This document shows, piece by piece, positions 33,246 to 44,741 of a stretch of DNA of 64,000 bases. Each line of letters starts with the position of its first letter. Positions within the stretch are counted from its first letter, which is position 1. The position numbers and the translations under genes were made by a program. Source of the DNA: Maribacter litopenaei (lineage in GTDB: Bacteria > Bacteroidota > Bacteroidia > Flavobacteriales > Flavobacteriaceae). The DNA lies in the NCBI RefSeq assembly GCF_025244665.1, contig NZ_CP104205.1:1981001-2045000 (forward strand). Reading direction: 5' to 3'. A model generated the notes under the pieces. That model saw nothing but the letters and a program-made list of their open reading frames with translations. It ran no database searches and was not told the DNA's origin.

Positions 33246-33681
33246 TATCCTTTGCCCATTTAACAACTGCTTCGATTTCCTTCTCACTTAGTTTGGCCTC
33301 CTCATGGATCCAGGTATATTCATTAAGCGGCATGGATTTACGCTCTACTTCCTCATAAAGTTCTTCTAACTTGTGGTCCTTTTTCTTCTCAGAATAATTC
33401 TGCCAATCAGAAAAATTTAATTCAGATTTTCCCTCCTCAATATGATCCGCTAACCAAAAAGAAACGGGTGCTATATTATTGTACCACGGGTATATAGTGT
33501 TATTACTGTGGCAGTCAAAACAGGCATTTTTAAGAATGACCCGCACTTCTTCGGGGGGATTTGTTTCTTGCATGAATGCCACCGTATCGTTTTCTTTAGA
33601 AATATTCTTTTCCGGTCGATAGAACTGAACCGCAATGAAAATTATTAACAACCCGATCAATATTTTTTTTAATAGTTTCAT
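33208..33681 (-). CDS. haem-binding domain protein (c-type cytochrome-like)
   Basis: A 157-residue protein with an N-terminal membrane anchor (LLKKILIGLLIIFIAVQF) and a single c-type haem site CFDCHS (CxxCH, residues about 54-58), then TIYPWYNNIAPVSFWLADHI. This is the flavobacterial haem-bd family; the domain faces the periplasm and may shuttle electrons. It is convergent with the sirtuin gene, overlapping 38 bases, and divergent from the next gene. Confidence 0.85.
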   Translation of the reverse strand: MKLLKKILIGLLIIFIAVQFYRPEKNISKENDTVAFMQETNPPEEVRVILKNACFDCHSNNTIYPWYNNIAPVSFWLADHIEEGKSELNFSDWQNYSEKKKDHKLEELYEEVERKSMPLNEYTWIHEEAKLSEKEIEAVVKWAKDTRSLYQLGNLPK

Positions 33682-33707
33682 CTGTTATCTTTAGTATTTT
33701 TAAGTCC

Positions 33708-34269
33708 ATGACTCAGCAAGAACTATATGAATCCTTGGACTATGTTGACCACTCCAGGGACAAAAGAACTCAAATGGCCAATATGGTCTTTTCGAATCCA
33801 ACAATAATATTGCCCTTATTGGAAGTTATAAAGCTAACAAAAGACCCTATCTCTTGCAAGGCCGCTTGGATTTTAGAAGTTGTAGCACGTAAAAAATTAG
33901 ATGCTATTTTTCCCTATCTCGATACATTTGTGGAAGTTTTGGGACAAGTTGAATTGGAATCGGCCGTGCGTCCGATTGCCAAAGTGTGCGAACTTCTAAC
34001 AGAAAGTTATTTTTCCGAAGAAAATGATCTTATCAAACAACGAATAAGCGATTCTCATCTAGAAAAAATGACTTCGGCCTGTTTCGATTGGCTCATTGGA
34101 GAGCATAAGGTGGCAGCAAAGGCGTATTCTATGACAAGTTTGTATTTGTTAGGTACAAAATATAGCTGGATTCATCCTGAGCTCAAAATGGTTCTCGGAG
34201 CAAAATTATTCACTAGGAAGTGCGGCGTATCAAGCAAGGGCTAGGATGGTTCTTAAAAAACTAAAATAA
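33708..34269 (+). CDS. HEAT-like repeat protein upstream of purB (one frame break)
   Basis: A 186-residue all-helical protein (QELYESLDYVDHSRDKRTQMANMV, then CKAAWILEVVARKKLDAIFPYLDTFVEVL). Helix pairs suggest a HEAT-like fold. In flavobacteria such a gene is often found just before purB. The frame breaks at 34196 (TCTCGG for TCTGG); repair gives MVLEQNYSLGSAAYQARARMVLKKLK. It is known to me only as a neighbour of purB; no function is assigned. Confidence 0.75.
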
Positions 34270-34352
34270 ATGTTCCATTACGTTCAAATTCAGGGTCTTA
34301 AATTTGCTGAATTTTAGTTCAAAGAACAGTTTTAAACTCTAGTACTATTCGG

Positions 34353-34360
34353 TATCTTTG
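34353..34360 (+). promoter_or_regulatory. -7 promoter element for purB
   Basis: TATCTTTG matches TAnnTTTG, with TTT at 34331-34333 and a 19-base spacer. It gives a leader of about 20 bases. Confidence 0.55.
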
Positions 34361-34384
34361 CCGTTTTCAATTAAGATAATTATT

Positions 34385-35725
<1,341 letters not shown>

Positions 35726-35728
<3 letters not shown>

Positions 35729-35760
35729 AAAAAGGGCCGAAAATCATCGGCCCTTTTTGT
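35726..35760 (+). terminator. terminator between purB and mscS
   Basis: AAAAAAAGGGCCGA and TCGGCCCTTTTTGTT form a strong stem directly after the purB stop. It also ends mscS on the opposite strand. Confidence 0.85.
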
Positions 35761-36562
35761 TATTTGTTTATTTGCACTTCATGTGGATATGGAATTTCAA
35801 TTCCAGCTTTGTCCAATGCTGCTTTGGTTCCTTCTATAGTGCCAAAATAGACATCCCAATAGTCTTCCGGTTTGCAATATGGCCTTACGACCGCATTTAC
35901 AGAACTATCCGCCAATTCCGATACGTTTACGGATGGGGCAGGTTCTTTCAAGACTTTTGGATTTGCTTTGAGCATATCCAATAAAACCTCCTTCGTCCTT
36001 TTGATATCCGAGCCATAATCAACACCCACCACGGTATCCACTCGCATTTTACCTTCAGCGGTATAATTGATGATATTTCCATTGGCAATGGCCCCATTGG
36101 GTATAATGGCCAATTTATTTTGTGGTGTTACCAGCTTGGTAGTAAAGATTTCTATTTCTTTTACCGAACCCAGCACATCCTGCGCCTCAATAAGGTCTCC
36201 AATTTTATAGGGTTTGAAAATCATAATAAGGACTCCTCCTGCAAAATTGGACAGGACCCTTGCAGGGCAAGACCCACAGCTAAACCGGCGGCTGCTATTA
36301 CGGCTGCCGGACTGGTAGTCTCCACCCCAAGAGTAGATATCACGGTAATTATCAAGAAAATCTTTAGCCCCCAGGAAACTAGGTTTACCAAAAATTTCTG
36401 TAGGGACTCATCATACGTGCCCTTTGCAAACATTTTTCTTACCGCCTTGATAATTTTTTTTATTACCCAGGCACCAAGAATATAAATTAAAATTGCCTTT
36501 AATAAAGGTACACCATAGGTTTCTACATAACCCATAATAGCATCCATAGATAAATTTTCCAT
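35760..36562 (-). CDS. mscS: small-conductance mechanosensitive channel MscS family (one frame break)
   Basis: A 267-residue channel that releases solutes during osmotic downshock. Membrane helices lie in VPLLKAILIYILGAWVI and LKIFLIITVISTLGV, and the pore helix TM3 (AAAGLAVGLALQGSLSNFAGGVLIM) reads through after repair. A cytoplasmic domain follows (GDLIEAQDVLGSVKEIEIFTT, IPNGAIANGNIINYT). A base is missing near 36254: the + strand reads CAGGACCC where CAGGGACCC is expected. This lesion is at a GGGACCC word, not at CCAGA. Confidence 0.92.
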
Positions 36563-36661
36563 AATAGTTTTCAGGTTTAATGGTTGATACTCTACTTATG
36601 ATATGACCCTAATATACGTAGAAGGTCACAAATTTTTTAGGCTAAACCCCTAAAAAACAGA

Positions 36662-36694
36662 AAGTCCCATCTAATTTTACTAAGAAGGGACTTC
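36662..36694 (-). terminator. hairpin terminator downstream of the DUF4252 operon
   Basis: AAGTCCC and GGGACTT are perfect inverted repeats, followed on the minus strand by TCTGTTTTTT. It lies 23 bases past the last gene of the minus-strand operon. Confidence 0.6.
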
Positions 36695-36716
36695 AATTGT
36701 TTGGTAAGTTTTTTAC

Positions 36717-37256
36717 CTAGCCTTTTAGAAAATCTCCAAGTGCGCCAAGACCTTCTCCTTTATAATCGGATTTCTGAACTGCCTGCAAAAGTTGCATAAA
36801 ATGAGCTGGATTCATATCATTTCCCAATACTCGAATAAGTGCAAATCCCCTTTCGTCGTTATCACCATAAATGATCACCTCGTCAATGGCGTCATCATCA
36901 CCTAAATATTTAATGGTCGCCCTACCAAATTCCGTATTCATCTTCATAAGTTCCGAATATACGTCATTGGAAAGTATGGCTTTGACCTGCTGCTTCTCAG
37001 CTTTATATTGAGTAGTATTTTCCTCGGTCTTCTTAAAGGCCAAAATATTCAGTTTTCTCAAAGACGACAAAGCCGTTCTTTGTGACTCCGTAAGACTGGC
37101 TTCGTCCAATTTTAATATACTGGTAGGCACATCCAAATGCAGGAAATTTGGATTTTCTGTATTATCAATATAATACTCCTGTAAACTCCGGGTTGAAGAA
37201 CAAGAGCTGAGTAGAACTACCATTAAAATCGCCAGTATATTTTTTATTTTTTTCAT
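36717..37256 (-). CDS. DUF4252 lipoprotein
   Basis: The preferred start is MKKIKNILAILMVVLLSSC at 37256, giving a lipobox LLSSC; an upstream in-frame ATG at 37289 adds 11 residues that are not signal-like. The body shows LRKLNILAFKKT and DEVIIYGDNDERGFALIRVLGNDMNP, as in DUF4252. It is the most divergent of three paralogues in this operon and the only clear lipoprotein. Role unknown; the operon context is given under the sigma factor. Confidence 0.82.
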   Translation of the reverse strand: MKKIKNILAILMVVLLSSCSSTRSLQEYYIDNTENPNFLHLDVPTSILKLDEASLTESQRTALSSLRKLNILAFKKTEENTTQYKAEKQQVKAILSNDVYSELMKMNTEFGRATIKYLGDDDAIDEVIIYGDNDERGFALIRVLGNDMNPAHFMQLLQAVQKSDYKGEGLGALGDFLKG

Positions 37257-37324
37257 ATCATTTCCTTTAAATGGGTACAGGCAAACCATTCAATTTGCCT
37301 ATACCTTTTCTAAAATTAAATACC

Positions 37325-37870
37325 TTACTTACTTCCACCGGCTTTGTTCAAGTCTTTAGGAAGATCCATTTTATTTGTTAGGGAACCTATTTTATTAAGG
37401 TCTATATCTCCTGTAAGACTCACCAATACCGTTTCCAATTTTCTTCCATTATGGCCAATTTCGACATTCTCCATACCGGAAACGAACATAAGCAATTCCG
37501 TTACATGGTTTTCGTTCTTTCCATTTTTAACGTAGAACTTAACGTTGACGTCCTTATCCTTTACTCGCATCAATTCCTCCAATTTAGAGCTTTTTAAATA
37601 TTGTTTTACGGTTTTGGACATATCCATGGATACGCTTTCATCCTCGGTCATAAAGACCTTTACTCCCTGTAACCCTTTTGCTACCTCTACAAACTCTCTT
37701 GTTTCCTTGTCATTGTCCAGTTCTCCTATTTTGGAAACCAAATCTATCATTCCCTTGTTTACGATTACAGAACCTACATTGTCCATATCCTCGTACTTGT
37801 CAAAGATGGATTGTGAAAAGCCTAATGACGGTACAATAGCTACTAATAATATTACTACTAATTTTTTCAT
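37325..37870 (-). CDS. DUF4252 exported protein (second paralogue)
   Basis: A 181-residue protein with signal peptide MKKLVVILLVAIVPSLGFSQ, then SIFDKYEDMDNVGSVIVNKGMIDLVSKIG. It shares LEELMRVKDKDVNVKFYVKNGKNENHVTELLMFVSGM with the next gene, so the two arose by tandem duplication. DUF4252 proteins are periplasmic or envelope proteins of unknown function. Confidence 0.85.
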   Translation of the reverse strand: MKKLVVILLVAIVPSLGFSQSIFDKYEDMDNVGSVIVNKGMIDLVSKIGELDNDKETREFVEVAKGLQGVKVFMTEDESVSMDMSKTVKQYLKSSKLEELMRVKDKDVNVKFYVKNGKNENHVTELLMFVSGMENVEIGHNGRKLETVLVSLTGDIDLNKIGSLTNKMDLPKDLNKAGGSK

Positions 37871-37914
37871 GACTGTTGTTTTTTGATTGTTAATGATGAA
37901 TTATTGATTTTTGA

Positions 37915-38469
37915 TTAATTACTTTTTTTGCTGGCCTTGCCCAATTGATCCCCTCCTGGTAAATCCATTTTATCAGTAAGTTTTGATACCGATCTAAGAT
38001 TAATGTCTCCGGTCAAGGAAAGCAAAACCGTTTCCAATTTTTTGCCATTGATGTCTATATCCATATCCTTCATTCCGGTAACGAACATCAATAATTCCTT
38101 TACATGATCATCATCCTTTCCTTCCTTTACATAGAATTTTACGTTGCTATCTCCATCCCTTACGCGCATCAGTTCTTCAAAAGAGGAACTTTTTAGTCTA
38201 TTGGCTACCCAACCATCCACATCTTTAGATATTGCGGGATCATCCGTGGTGATTACCTTGAAACTCGTAATAGAGTTTACTAGTTCAAAGAATTCCTTAG
38301 CTTCCGGGTCGTCAGAGTTTACACTCATTTTTCCGAGCATTTGGAACATTTTAGGCTGCATGGCCACAAAGGTCACCTTGTCGTTGTCCTCGTACTTGTC
38401 AAAAATATCCTGGGCAACTGAAAAATAAGGTGCCAAGGCCAAGACTACTATAAATACTATCTTTTTCAT
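37915..38469 (-). CDS. DUF4252 exported protein (first paralogue)
   Basis: A 184-residue protein with signal peptide MKKIVFIVVLALAPYFSVAQ, then DIFDKYEDNDKVTFVAMQPKMFQMLGKM. Like its neighbour it has FEELMRVRDGDSNVKFYVKEGKDDDHVKELLMFVTGM and a LETVLLSLTGDINL strand near the end. It lies 45 bases upstream of the second paralogue and 70 bases after the TM protein, in one minus-strand operon. Confidence 0.85.
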   Translation of the reverse strand: MKKIVFIVVLALAPYFSVAQDIFDKYEDNDKVTFVAMQPKMFQMLGKMSVNSDDPEAKEFFELVNSITSFKVITTDDPAISKDVDGWVANRLKSSSFEELMRVRDGDSNVKFYVKEGKDDDHVKELLMFVTGMKDMDIDINGKKLETVLLSLTGDINLRSVSKLTDKMDLPGGDQLGKASKKSN

Positions 38470-38538
38470 GTTTTTGTTTATTATTCTTGTTATTAAAATT
38501 TAACCTAACTCGTTTTACTATTTCCTTTTAAATTATAA

Positions 38539-38988
38539 TTACTCTTTCGTTAAAAATTTGCTGGTATTCTTTTCAAATTCTTCCAAATGGTACAATTGCT
38601 CTGTTCCCTTGTTAAAGTTCATGGCCAGTAAGGCAAGTGCTTCCTGAGCGGAGGCAATCTCCTCTTGTGTATATTCATCTGCTAAGGAAATGGGCTTTGG
38701 AGTTGGATTATAAAAGTACAGACCGATGGTAAAAACCGCCACTGCTGCAATCGATGCCCATTTATAAAAATTGCCTCTAATACCTTTTGATTCTTGTGTC
38801 AAGGCCAGCTGTTTGGTAAAACGCTCTTCCTTGGCAGAGGCAAAATATTGGAACATAGGGGCATATTGCTCTAAATGTGCCGGGATATCCTCCCTTAAAA
38901 AATATTCCCTTAGCATTTTTTCCTCAGCCACCGTGGTGGTTGCTGTGAAATACTTTTCTACCAATTTTTCTATCTTATCCAATTCCAT
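38539..38988 (-). CDS. single-pass membrane protein, possible anti-sigma factor
   Basis: A 149-residue protein with an N-terminal cytosolic helical part (MELDKIEKLVEKYFTATTTVAEEKMLREYF) and one membrane helix near residues 72-92 (ASIAAVAVFTIGLYFYNP). It overlaps the ECF sigma gene by 14 bases. Size, topology and position are those of an anti-sigma factor, but no zinc-binding HxxxCxxC is present, so that role is inferred from context. Confidence 0.7.
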   Translation of the reverse strand: MELDKIEKLVEKYFTATTTVAEEKMLREYFLREDIPAHLEQYAPMFQYFASAKEERFTKQLALTQESKGIRGNFYKWASIAAVAVFTIGLYFYNPTPKPISLADEYTQEEIASAQEALALLAMNFNKGTEQLYHLEEFEKNTSKFLTKE

Positions 38989-39487
38989 AACTATGTTTTT
39001 GAATTAATTTTTCTCTAACTGTTTTTCTTGCTCTTGAAAGCGCTACACGTATTGCAGTTGGTTTCATTCCCAAAAGCTCCTCTATCTCCTCGTACTCATA
39101 TTGCTCCACATCCCTTAACTGAAGTACCATTTTTTGTTGTTCCGGTAACTCATCCATTATCCTTTCCACCCAACTAAGACTGTCCCTTGCCTCGACCTGT
39201 TTTTGCAGGGAAGAACTCCCTTCATCTCCATAATTACTGTGTACCAGTTTCAAGTTGCTTGCCTGTTTCGATTTTAATCGATCCAAACAAAAATTCTTTG
39301 TCATGGTCATGGCAAAAGCTTCTACGTTGTTGTAAGACTCCATTGCCTTTTTCTTAGACCAAAGCTTTAGCAAAATCTCCTGGGTGGCGTCCTCAGCTTC
39401 TTCGCTGGATACCAAAAGGCGTTTGGCCAATCGGTACAACTTATCCTTAAAGGGCATTACCACATTTAAAAATTCAGCTTGTTTCAT
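38975..39487 (-). CDS. RNA polymerase ECF sigma factor
   Basis: A 170-residue sigma-70 family factor. Region 2 is EEAEDATQEILLKLW and AFAMTMTKNFCLDRL; region 4 is LPEQQKMVLQLRDVEQYEYEEIEELLGMKPTAIRVALSRARKTVRE, including the helix-turn-helix. It is first of a five-gene minus-strand operon: sigma factor, TM protein and three DUF4252 proteins. This recurrent arrangement in flavobacteria suggests an envelope-responsive regulon; the signal is unknown. Confidence 0.92.
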   Translation of the reverse strand: MKQAEFLNVVMPFKDKLYRLAKRLLVSSEEAEDATQEILLKLWSKKKAMESYNNVEAFAMTMTKNFCLDRLKSKQASNLKLVHSNYGDEGSSSLQKQVEARDSLSWVERIMDELPEQQKMVLQLRDVEQYEYEEIEELLGMKPTAIRVALSRARKTVREKLIQKHSYGIG

Positions 39488-39693
39488 TTCCGGTTTAGTT
39501 GTTCAAAATACCTTATCAAGGCTTTCTATATGGAAGACGACATTCAACGATTTTTGTTACAATTAATTTTTTTTTCGTCGCTATGTAAGTAAATTTAGGG
39601 GCTTTAGACTTATTTCTAAAAATTGCTATTATGTTCGCTGGTTCCATGTAGGCTATTGGTATGGTAGTTGCGACATCTTAAAAAAACCTTGTT

Positions 39694-41215
39694 ATGAAAA
39701 AATATTTGCTTTTATTCCTATTCATAGGAATTCTAACCCAATCTTGTAAAAAAAATGACGACAACCCTATCATTGAAGAAGAGGTAGTTGAAGAGGAGGA
39801 GATTATTGAAGAGGATGTCGATATACAAGTACAAGACTTCTTGTGGCAAACTTTGAATGCCTATTATTTTTGGCAGGCGGACGTCCCTGTTTTGTCTGAT
39901 GACCGTTTCGCAACCCAAGTGGAATATGAAACATTCTTAAAAGCAAATCCGGACCCGGAGAACTTTTTATTGGATGAGCTTATTTTTTCTGAGGACCGGT
40001 TCACATTTTACAGTGATGATTATAAGGAACTCGCCAATTTTGTCGCTGGAGTTTCAAAAAGTAACGGACTAGAGTTCGGGTTGGCTAGAATTGGAGATTC
40101 AGATGATGTTTTTGGTTTTGTTGAATATATAGTCAAGAACTCGGATGCATCCACAAAAGATATAAAAAGAGGAGACTTTTTTATAGGCGTTAATGGTACA
40201 AGGCTTAATGTTAACAACTATATAGATTTACTTTTTGGTGATAGTGACACATATACCCTCAATATGGCGGATGTTGAAAACAATACGATTTCAGAAAACG
40301 GCAAAGAGGTTACTTTAACAAAACAGGAAGGACTGGTAGAGGATCCCATTCTAGTGAACACGATCCTTAATATAGGTGATAGGCGAATTGGGTACTTAAT
40401 GTATAATTTCTTTACACTGGACTCTGGTGATGCATTAAACCAAGTGTTCGCCGATTTCAAAAATCAAAACATTACAGATTTGGTTTTGGATCTAAGATAC
40501 AACCCAGGTGGCAGAGGTTCTACCGCGGTAATATTGGCAAGTTTAATTCATGGATCAAATACCGACCAACTCTTTTTTAAAACTACTTATAATGCTAAGA
40601 TAGAGGCGCAGTTTGAGCCAGGAGAATTGGAAAATAATTTTGTAAGCACTACAGGAACCGCCAATGGTGGCATGAATGCCATGTTGAACTCATTAAATCT
40701 AAATCAACTGTATGTTTTGGCTACTGGAGCTTCCGCATCGGCAAGTGAGCTAATACTTGTGGGCTTGGAGCCTTATTTGGATGTAGTACATATTGGAACG
40801 ACCACAGTAGGCAAAAACCAAGGTTCCATACTTTTTGTGGATGATCCAGAAAATGGAAATTTTTATGACCCGGAGAGGACGAACCAGATAAACCCGGATA
40901 ACCAATGGGGGCTTCAACCAATTGTTAGCCAAGTTGAAAACAGTGCTGGATTTTCTGATTATGCAGATGGGTTAATTCCGAGACATTGAATTAGAAGAAG
41001 ACGTTACCAACCTTGGTACATTAGGTGACCCAAATGAACCATTACTGGCAAGAGCCATTCAAGAAATTACTGGTGTTGGTGCCAAAAGAAGTTTTGAGGT
41101 GGCTATGCCTGCAAATCTTATCTCAAGCTCCAAACTCTTTGATGATCGTAGGAGTGCTCTCATCCTGAATAATTTAAAGGGTGCGCCAAAAAATATAGTA
41201 AAGGAAATAAATTGA
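39694..41215 (+). CDS. S41 family peptidase lipoprotein, first of a tandem pair (one frame break)
   Basis: A 506-residue C-terminal-processing-type serine protease. The N-terminus is a lipoprotein signal (LFIGILTQSC), then an acidic linker (IIEEEVVEEEEIIEED). A PDZ-like segment lies near KDIKRGDFFIGVNG, and the S41 domain has LVLDLRYNPGG and the serine motif TGASASASELI. The frame breaks at 40980 (CCGAGA for CCAGA). Repair gives DGLIPDIELEEDVTNLG and adds a C-terminal region (LGDPNEPLLARAIQEITG) shared with the next gene. Confidence 0.9.
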
Positions 41216-41237
41216 GATATTTCTAGTTCTTCCTTAT

Positions 41238-42711
41238 ATGAGAATTAAAAAGTTTTTGCCCCTGATTTTTGCTGTCGTGATAATTTCCTGTTCCAAGGAC
41301 GAGGAATTAACCGTACCAAAAACAATAGACCCCCTACCCTCGGCAAACGTTCCCGTACAGGATTTTATGTGGAAAGCCATGAATTTTTGGTATTTCCGGC
41401 AGGCCGATGTCCCCGATTTGGGAGATAACCGGTTTTCAGATTCGGAGAGCTATACTTCGTTTTTGCAATCTGAAAATGACCCAGGGGCGTTTTTCGACAA
41501 TAAATTATTGTATATCCAAGATAGATTTAGCTTTTATAATTCCGATTATAGGGAATTGACCAATTCCCTAGCTGGAATATCAAGAAGCAATGGACTTGAA
41601 TTTGGACTGGTTAGAAAAGCCAATAGTGAAGAAGTGTTTGGTTATGTACGGTATATTATTCCAAATTCTGATGCCGCCACCAAAGATATTGAACGCGGAG
41701 ACCTGTTTACAGGTGTCGATGGAACAACATTGACCATAAATAATTATGTGGATTTACTTTTTGGGGAAAACAATACGTATGTACTGAACATGGCCGATTT
41801 TGTCAATGGAGACATCATACAGAATGAAATTGAGGTATCCTTGACCAAAGAGGAAGCCCTTGCAGAAAATCCTGTATACATTTCCAAATCCTTTGAAATA
41901 AACGGAATCACAATTGGATATCTCATGTACAACCAATTTACTAATGAATATGATGATGACCTCTACGAAGCTGTTTTGGGACTTAAAAATTTGGGAATTA
42001 CCGAATTGGTAATCGATTTACGATATAACCCCGGCGGATCTGTAAATACTACACGTGCATTGGCAAGTATGATTTATGATACTAATACGGACAATCTGTT
42101 TCTTAAAAAGAGGTATAATGATAAAATACAGGATCAATTAACAGAAAGCCAGTTGGAGGTTTATTTTACCAATAGGGTTGGGAGCACCACCATAGAGCCT
42201 GCGGGGCTTAGTAAACTTTATGTCCTTACCTCGGCAAGTTCGGCTTCTGCCAGTGAATTGCTCATAAACAGTCTTGAACCTTATATAGATGTGGTACAAA
42301 TTGGGGATGTTACTAGGGGAAAAAATGAATTTTCTACTACTTTGGTTGATGATCGTGAAAATTCCTATTTGTACACTCCTACAAGGGTAAATAAAATTAA
42401 CGCCAACAATCAATGGGCCATACAGCCACTTTTGGGAAGAAATGAAAATGCGGACGGTTTTTATCAGTATACGGATGGTTTGGTTCCGAGATATAACGTT
42501 AAAAGAGGATTATGGAAACTTAGGGATTTTGGGTGACCTCAACGAACCTCTTCTCGCAAGGGCCATTCAAGAGATAACGGGTGCCACCGGCAAAAGGGAT
42601 TTTACAGTAGAGCATCCTATAGATATTATGACCAGTTCTAAAATGTTCGATCCTTTCAAGGATAAAATGATTGACGATACTGTTTATGAATTGCATTTAT
42701 CCCTTGATTAA
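41238..42711 (+). CDS. S41 family peptidase lipoprotein, second of a tandem pair (one frame break)
   Basis: A 490-residue paralogue of the preceding gene, starting 22 bases after it. Lipobox region is FAVVIISC. The PDZ-like part has KDIERGDLFTGVDG, and the protease part has LVIDLRYNPGG and the serine motif TSASSASASELL. The frame breaks at 42488 (CCGAGA for CCAGA); repair gives DGLVPDITLKEDYGNLG and LGDLNEPLLARAIQEITG. Both copies carry the lesion at the same homologous codon, which fits a shared sequence word rather than chance decay. Confidence 0.9.
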
Positions 42712-42728
42712 GGAATTACAAAAAGAGT

Positions 42729-42758
42729 AAAAAAGGCGGCTTAATAGCCGCCTTTTTT
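42729..42758 (+). terminator. bidirectional terminator between S41 genes and btuB
   Basis: AAAAAAGGCGGCT-TAAT-AGCCGCCTTTTTT is a near-perfect palindrome between two convergent genes, with A and T runs on both sides. Confidence 0.88.
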
Positions 42759-42759
42759 A

Positions 42760-44658
42760 TTACAGTTTTAAACTCATACCTATCCTAAAATTCCTTCCCC
42801 TCGTGGTATAATTTAATATTTCGGTATAACCCTCATTCCATAAATTATCTATAGAGCACATTAGGCTAAAACGGTTATTTAGTTGATGTTTGACATATAA
42901 GTTAAAAAGTCCGTATGGCTCCAAATCCACATTCGCAAACGTATTAAAATCTGTATCCTGGCGCTTAGACAGGTGCTGATAGTGTACGGACACATAAGTC
43001 TTTTTAAACCATGTATATGCTACCTGGGCATTCCATTTATGTTTGGGAATCCGTAAGGCCAAATCGGTATCAGAAGCCGCAATTGTGTAGTTTGCCGCCA
43101 CTAGAAAATCTTTTATGGGGGTGGCTTCAATCTCTACTTCTACCCCATCTATTTTTATGGATTCCTCCAAATTTTGATACTGACTTTCAAAAGTCTCGGG
43201 ATTAATCACCACATAACCTATTCTTCCTTCCTCTTTTCGATTAAAATAAACGGTGCTGAACCGTAATATATCCGATACTTTGTATTCAAGACCACCTTCC
43301 AAAGTGGTGTTTTCTTCTCGTTCAAGTCTTGTATTGGCCCCAAAAGGCCCATATAGCTGGGACAAATTTGGTGCAATATAAGAAGTGGCAAAGGAGCCCA
43401 GGAATTTTAGATACCCGCTTTTTGTTTGCAACCTATATGATGGATTAAAGTTATAGATCCAATGATTGCCATACTCGCTGTGGTTGTTTATTCGTGCACC
43501 AGCGTTTACATTGAATCCAAAATCACTTACATAGACGACATTCAAATAAGGATCAATGTTTTTGGCCTTAACCGCTTGGGTAAATTCTGTTTGGCTATTG
43601 ACCATATTTAAGCCAACGATAGTATAGAAAGAATCATTAAAGGTGTATTTGTTGAAAAAATCAACCACAAAGGACTTGGAATCATATAAATTGGGAAAAT
43701 CCGAGATGAATTCCCTTGTTACTTGATTAAAGGCGGAATTAAAGTGTACACTTCCGTTTTTATAAGAAAAGGTAGTGGCCAAACCAAATCGGGATTGTTC
43801 GCTATTAAAATGAAAGTCGGCATCTTCAACAGGGTATCCATTATCATAATCGGACTTTAATTTATTGTAATAAGCCGAAGCTTCCATTTTGAATCTTTTT
43901 GAATACTCGTAACCGACCTTAAAATTTCCATCAATTCGTGAAAATGCATCCGATTCCTCCCCGATGGCCGCGGAAAGTCCATCTGTGAATTGATTTCCCC
44001 CGGAAGCCAAAAAAGTAAGGCCCCTTTTTTTACTTGTAATAGTAATATTGTTGGAAATATCAGAAATTTCATTACTCCGATTCGTTTGGTCTTGGTTGGT
44101 TCCCCAAGTGGAAACAGCTTCCAAATGAATACCATCTTTCTTTGCTTTCTTTGTGGTTATGTTTATTACGGCCGTTGCTGCCGAATTCCCATACAGCGTG
44201 CTGGAGGCACCTTTGATAATCTCAATATTTTCAATTTGGGAAAGGTTGAGCAAACGCAGGTCATATTCCGCATTTACGTTAGACGGATCTGATACTTGTA
44301 TACCATCTATTATGACTAACACTTGCCGGTTGTTACCACCTCTCGCAAAGACAGAAAGGTTTTGTCCAGCAAAACTTCGGACTCCATTAATTTCCAGGCC
44401 GCTTTTAGTGTTGATGATTTCGGCAATAGTACGTCCTTGATTTCTCTCTAATTCGGCTGCCGAAATTTTAACGACCGTTTTTCCCGAGTTTTCCCGTTTC
44501 AATGAAAAACGGGAATCACTTACCACAACCTCATCCAGTTCCTGTAGTTGAATGGAGTCTGTTTTAATCTGACCCATGTCAGAATTTTGCCCTTCTTGAG
44601 CAATCATTTTAGTGCATAGCAAAGCCAAAGCACCAAAACCTACCAAATTTTTGTACAT
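42760..44658 (-). CDS. btuB: BtuB-like TonB-dependent vitamin B12 receptor
   Basis: A 632-residue outer-membrane receptor: signal peptide ending MIAQE, TonB-box region LQELDEVVVSDSRFS, plug domain (GRTIAEIINTKSGLEINGVRSFAGQNLSVFARGGNNRQVLVIIDGIQ in pieces) and a barrel ending FRIGMSLKL. The corrinoid assignment rests on the cobalamin riboswitch in its leader and on the divergent BtuF-BtuC-BtuD-like genes. It has no N-terminal carboxypeptidase-like domain, as in BtuB. The frame is intact. Confidence 0.9.
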   Translation of the reverse strand: MYKNLVGFGALALLCTKMIAQEGQNSDMGQIKTDSIQLQELDEVVVSDSRFSLKRENSGKTVVKISAAELERNQGRTIAEIINTKSGLEINGVRSFAGQNLSVFARGGNNRQVLVIIDGIQVSDPSNVNAEYDLRLLNLSQIENIEIIKGASSTLYGNSAATAVINITTKKAKKDGIHLEAVSTWGTNQDQTNRSNEISDISNNITITSKKRGLTFLASGGNQFTDGLSAAIGEESDAFSRIDGNFKVGYEYSKRFKMEASAYYNKLKSDYDNGYPVEDADFHFNSEQSRFGLATTFSYKNGSVHFNSAFNQVTREFISDFPNLYDSKSFVVDFFNKYTFNDSFYTIVGLNMVNSQTEFTQAVKAKNIDPYLNVVYVSDFGFNVNAGARINNHSEYGNHWIYNFNPSYRLQTKSGYLKFLGSFATSYIAPNLSQLYGPFGANTRLEREENTTLEGGLEYKVSDILRFSTVYFNRKEEGRIGYVVINPETFESQYQNLEESIKIDGVEVEIEATPIKDFLVAANYTIAASDTDLALRIPKHKWNAQVAYTWFKKTYVSVHYQHLSKRQDTDFNTFANVDLEPYGLFNLYVKHQLNNRFSLMCSIDNLWNEGYTEILNYTTRGRNFRIGMSLKL

Positions 44659-44741
44659 TTTTTAATCTCTTATTCGAGCGAATAGTATGTCTGTCCCCAT
44701 ACGTAAACCTTTATCCCGAAAGTTTAACAATAGTTGTTTGA

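Noticed and set aside
42729-42758. Palindrome as a repeat or mobile-element end
   Set aside because: It lies exactly between two convergent genes with A/T runs, as expected of a bidirectional terminator. No copies with target-site duplications were noticed.
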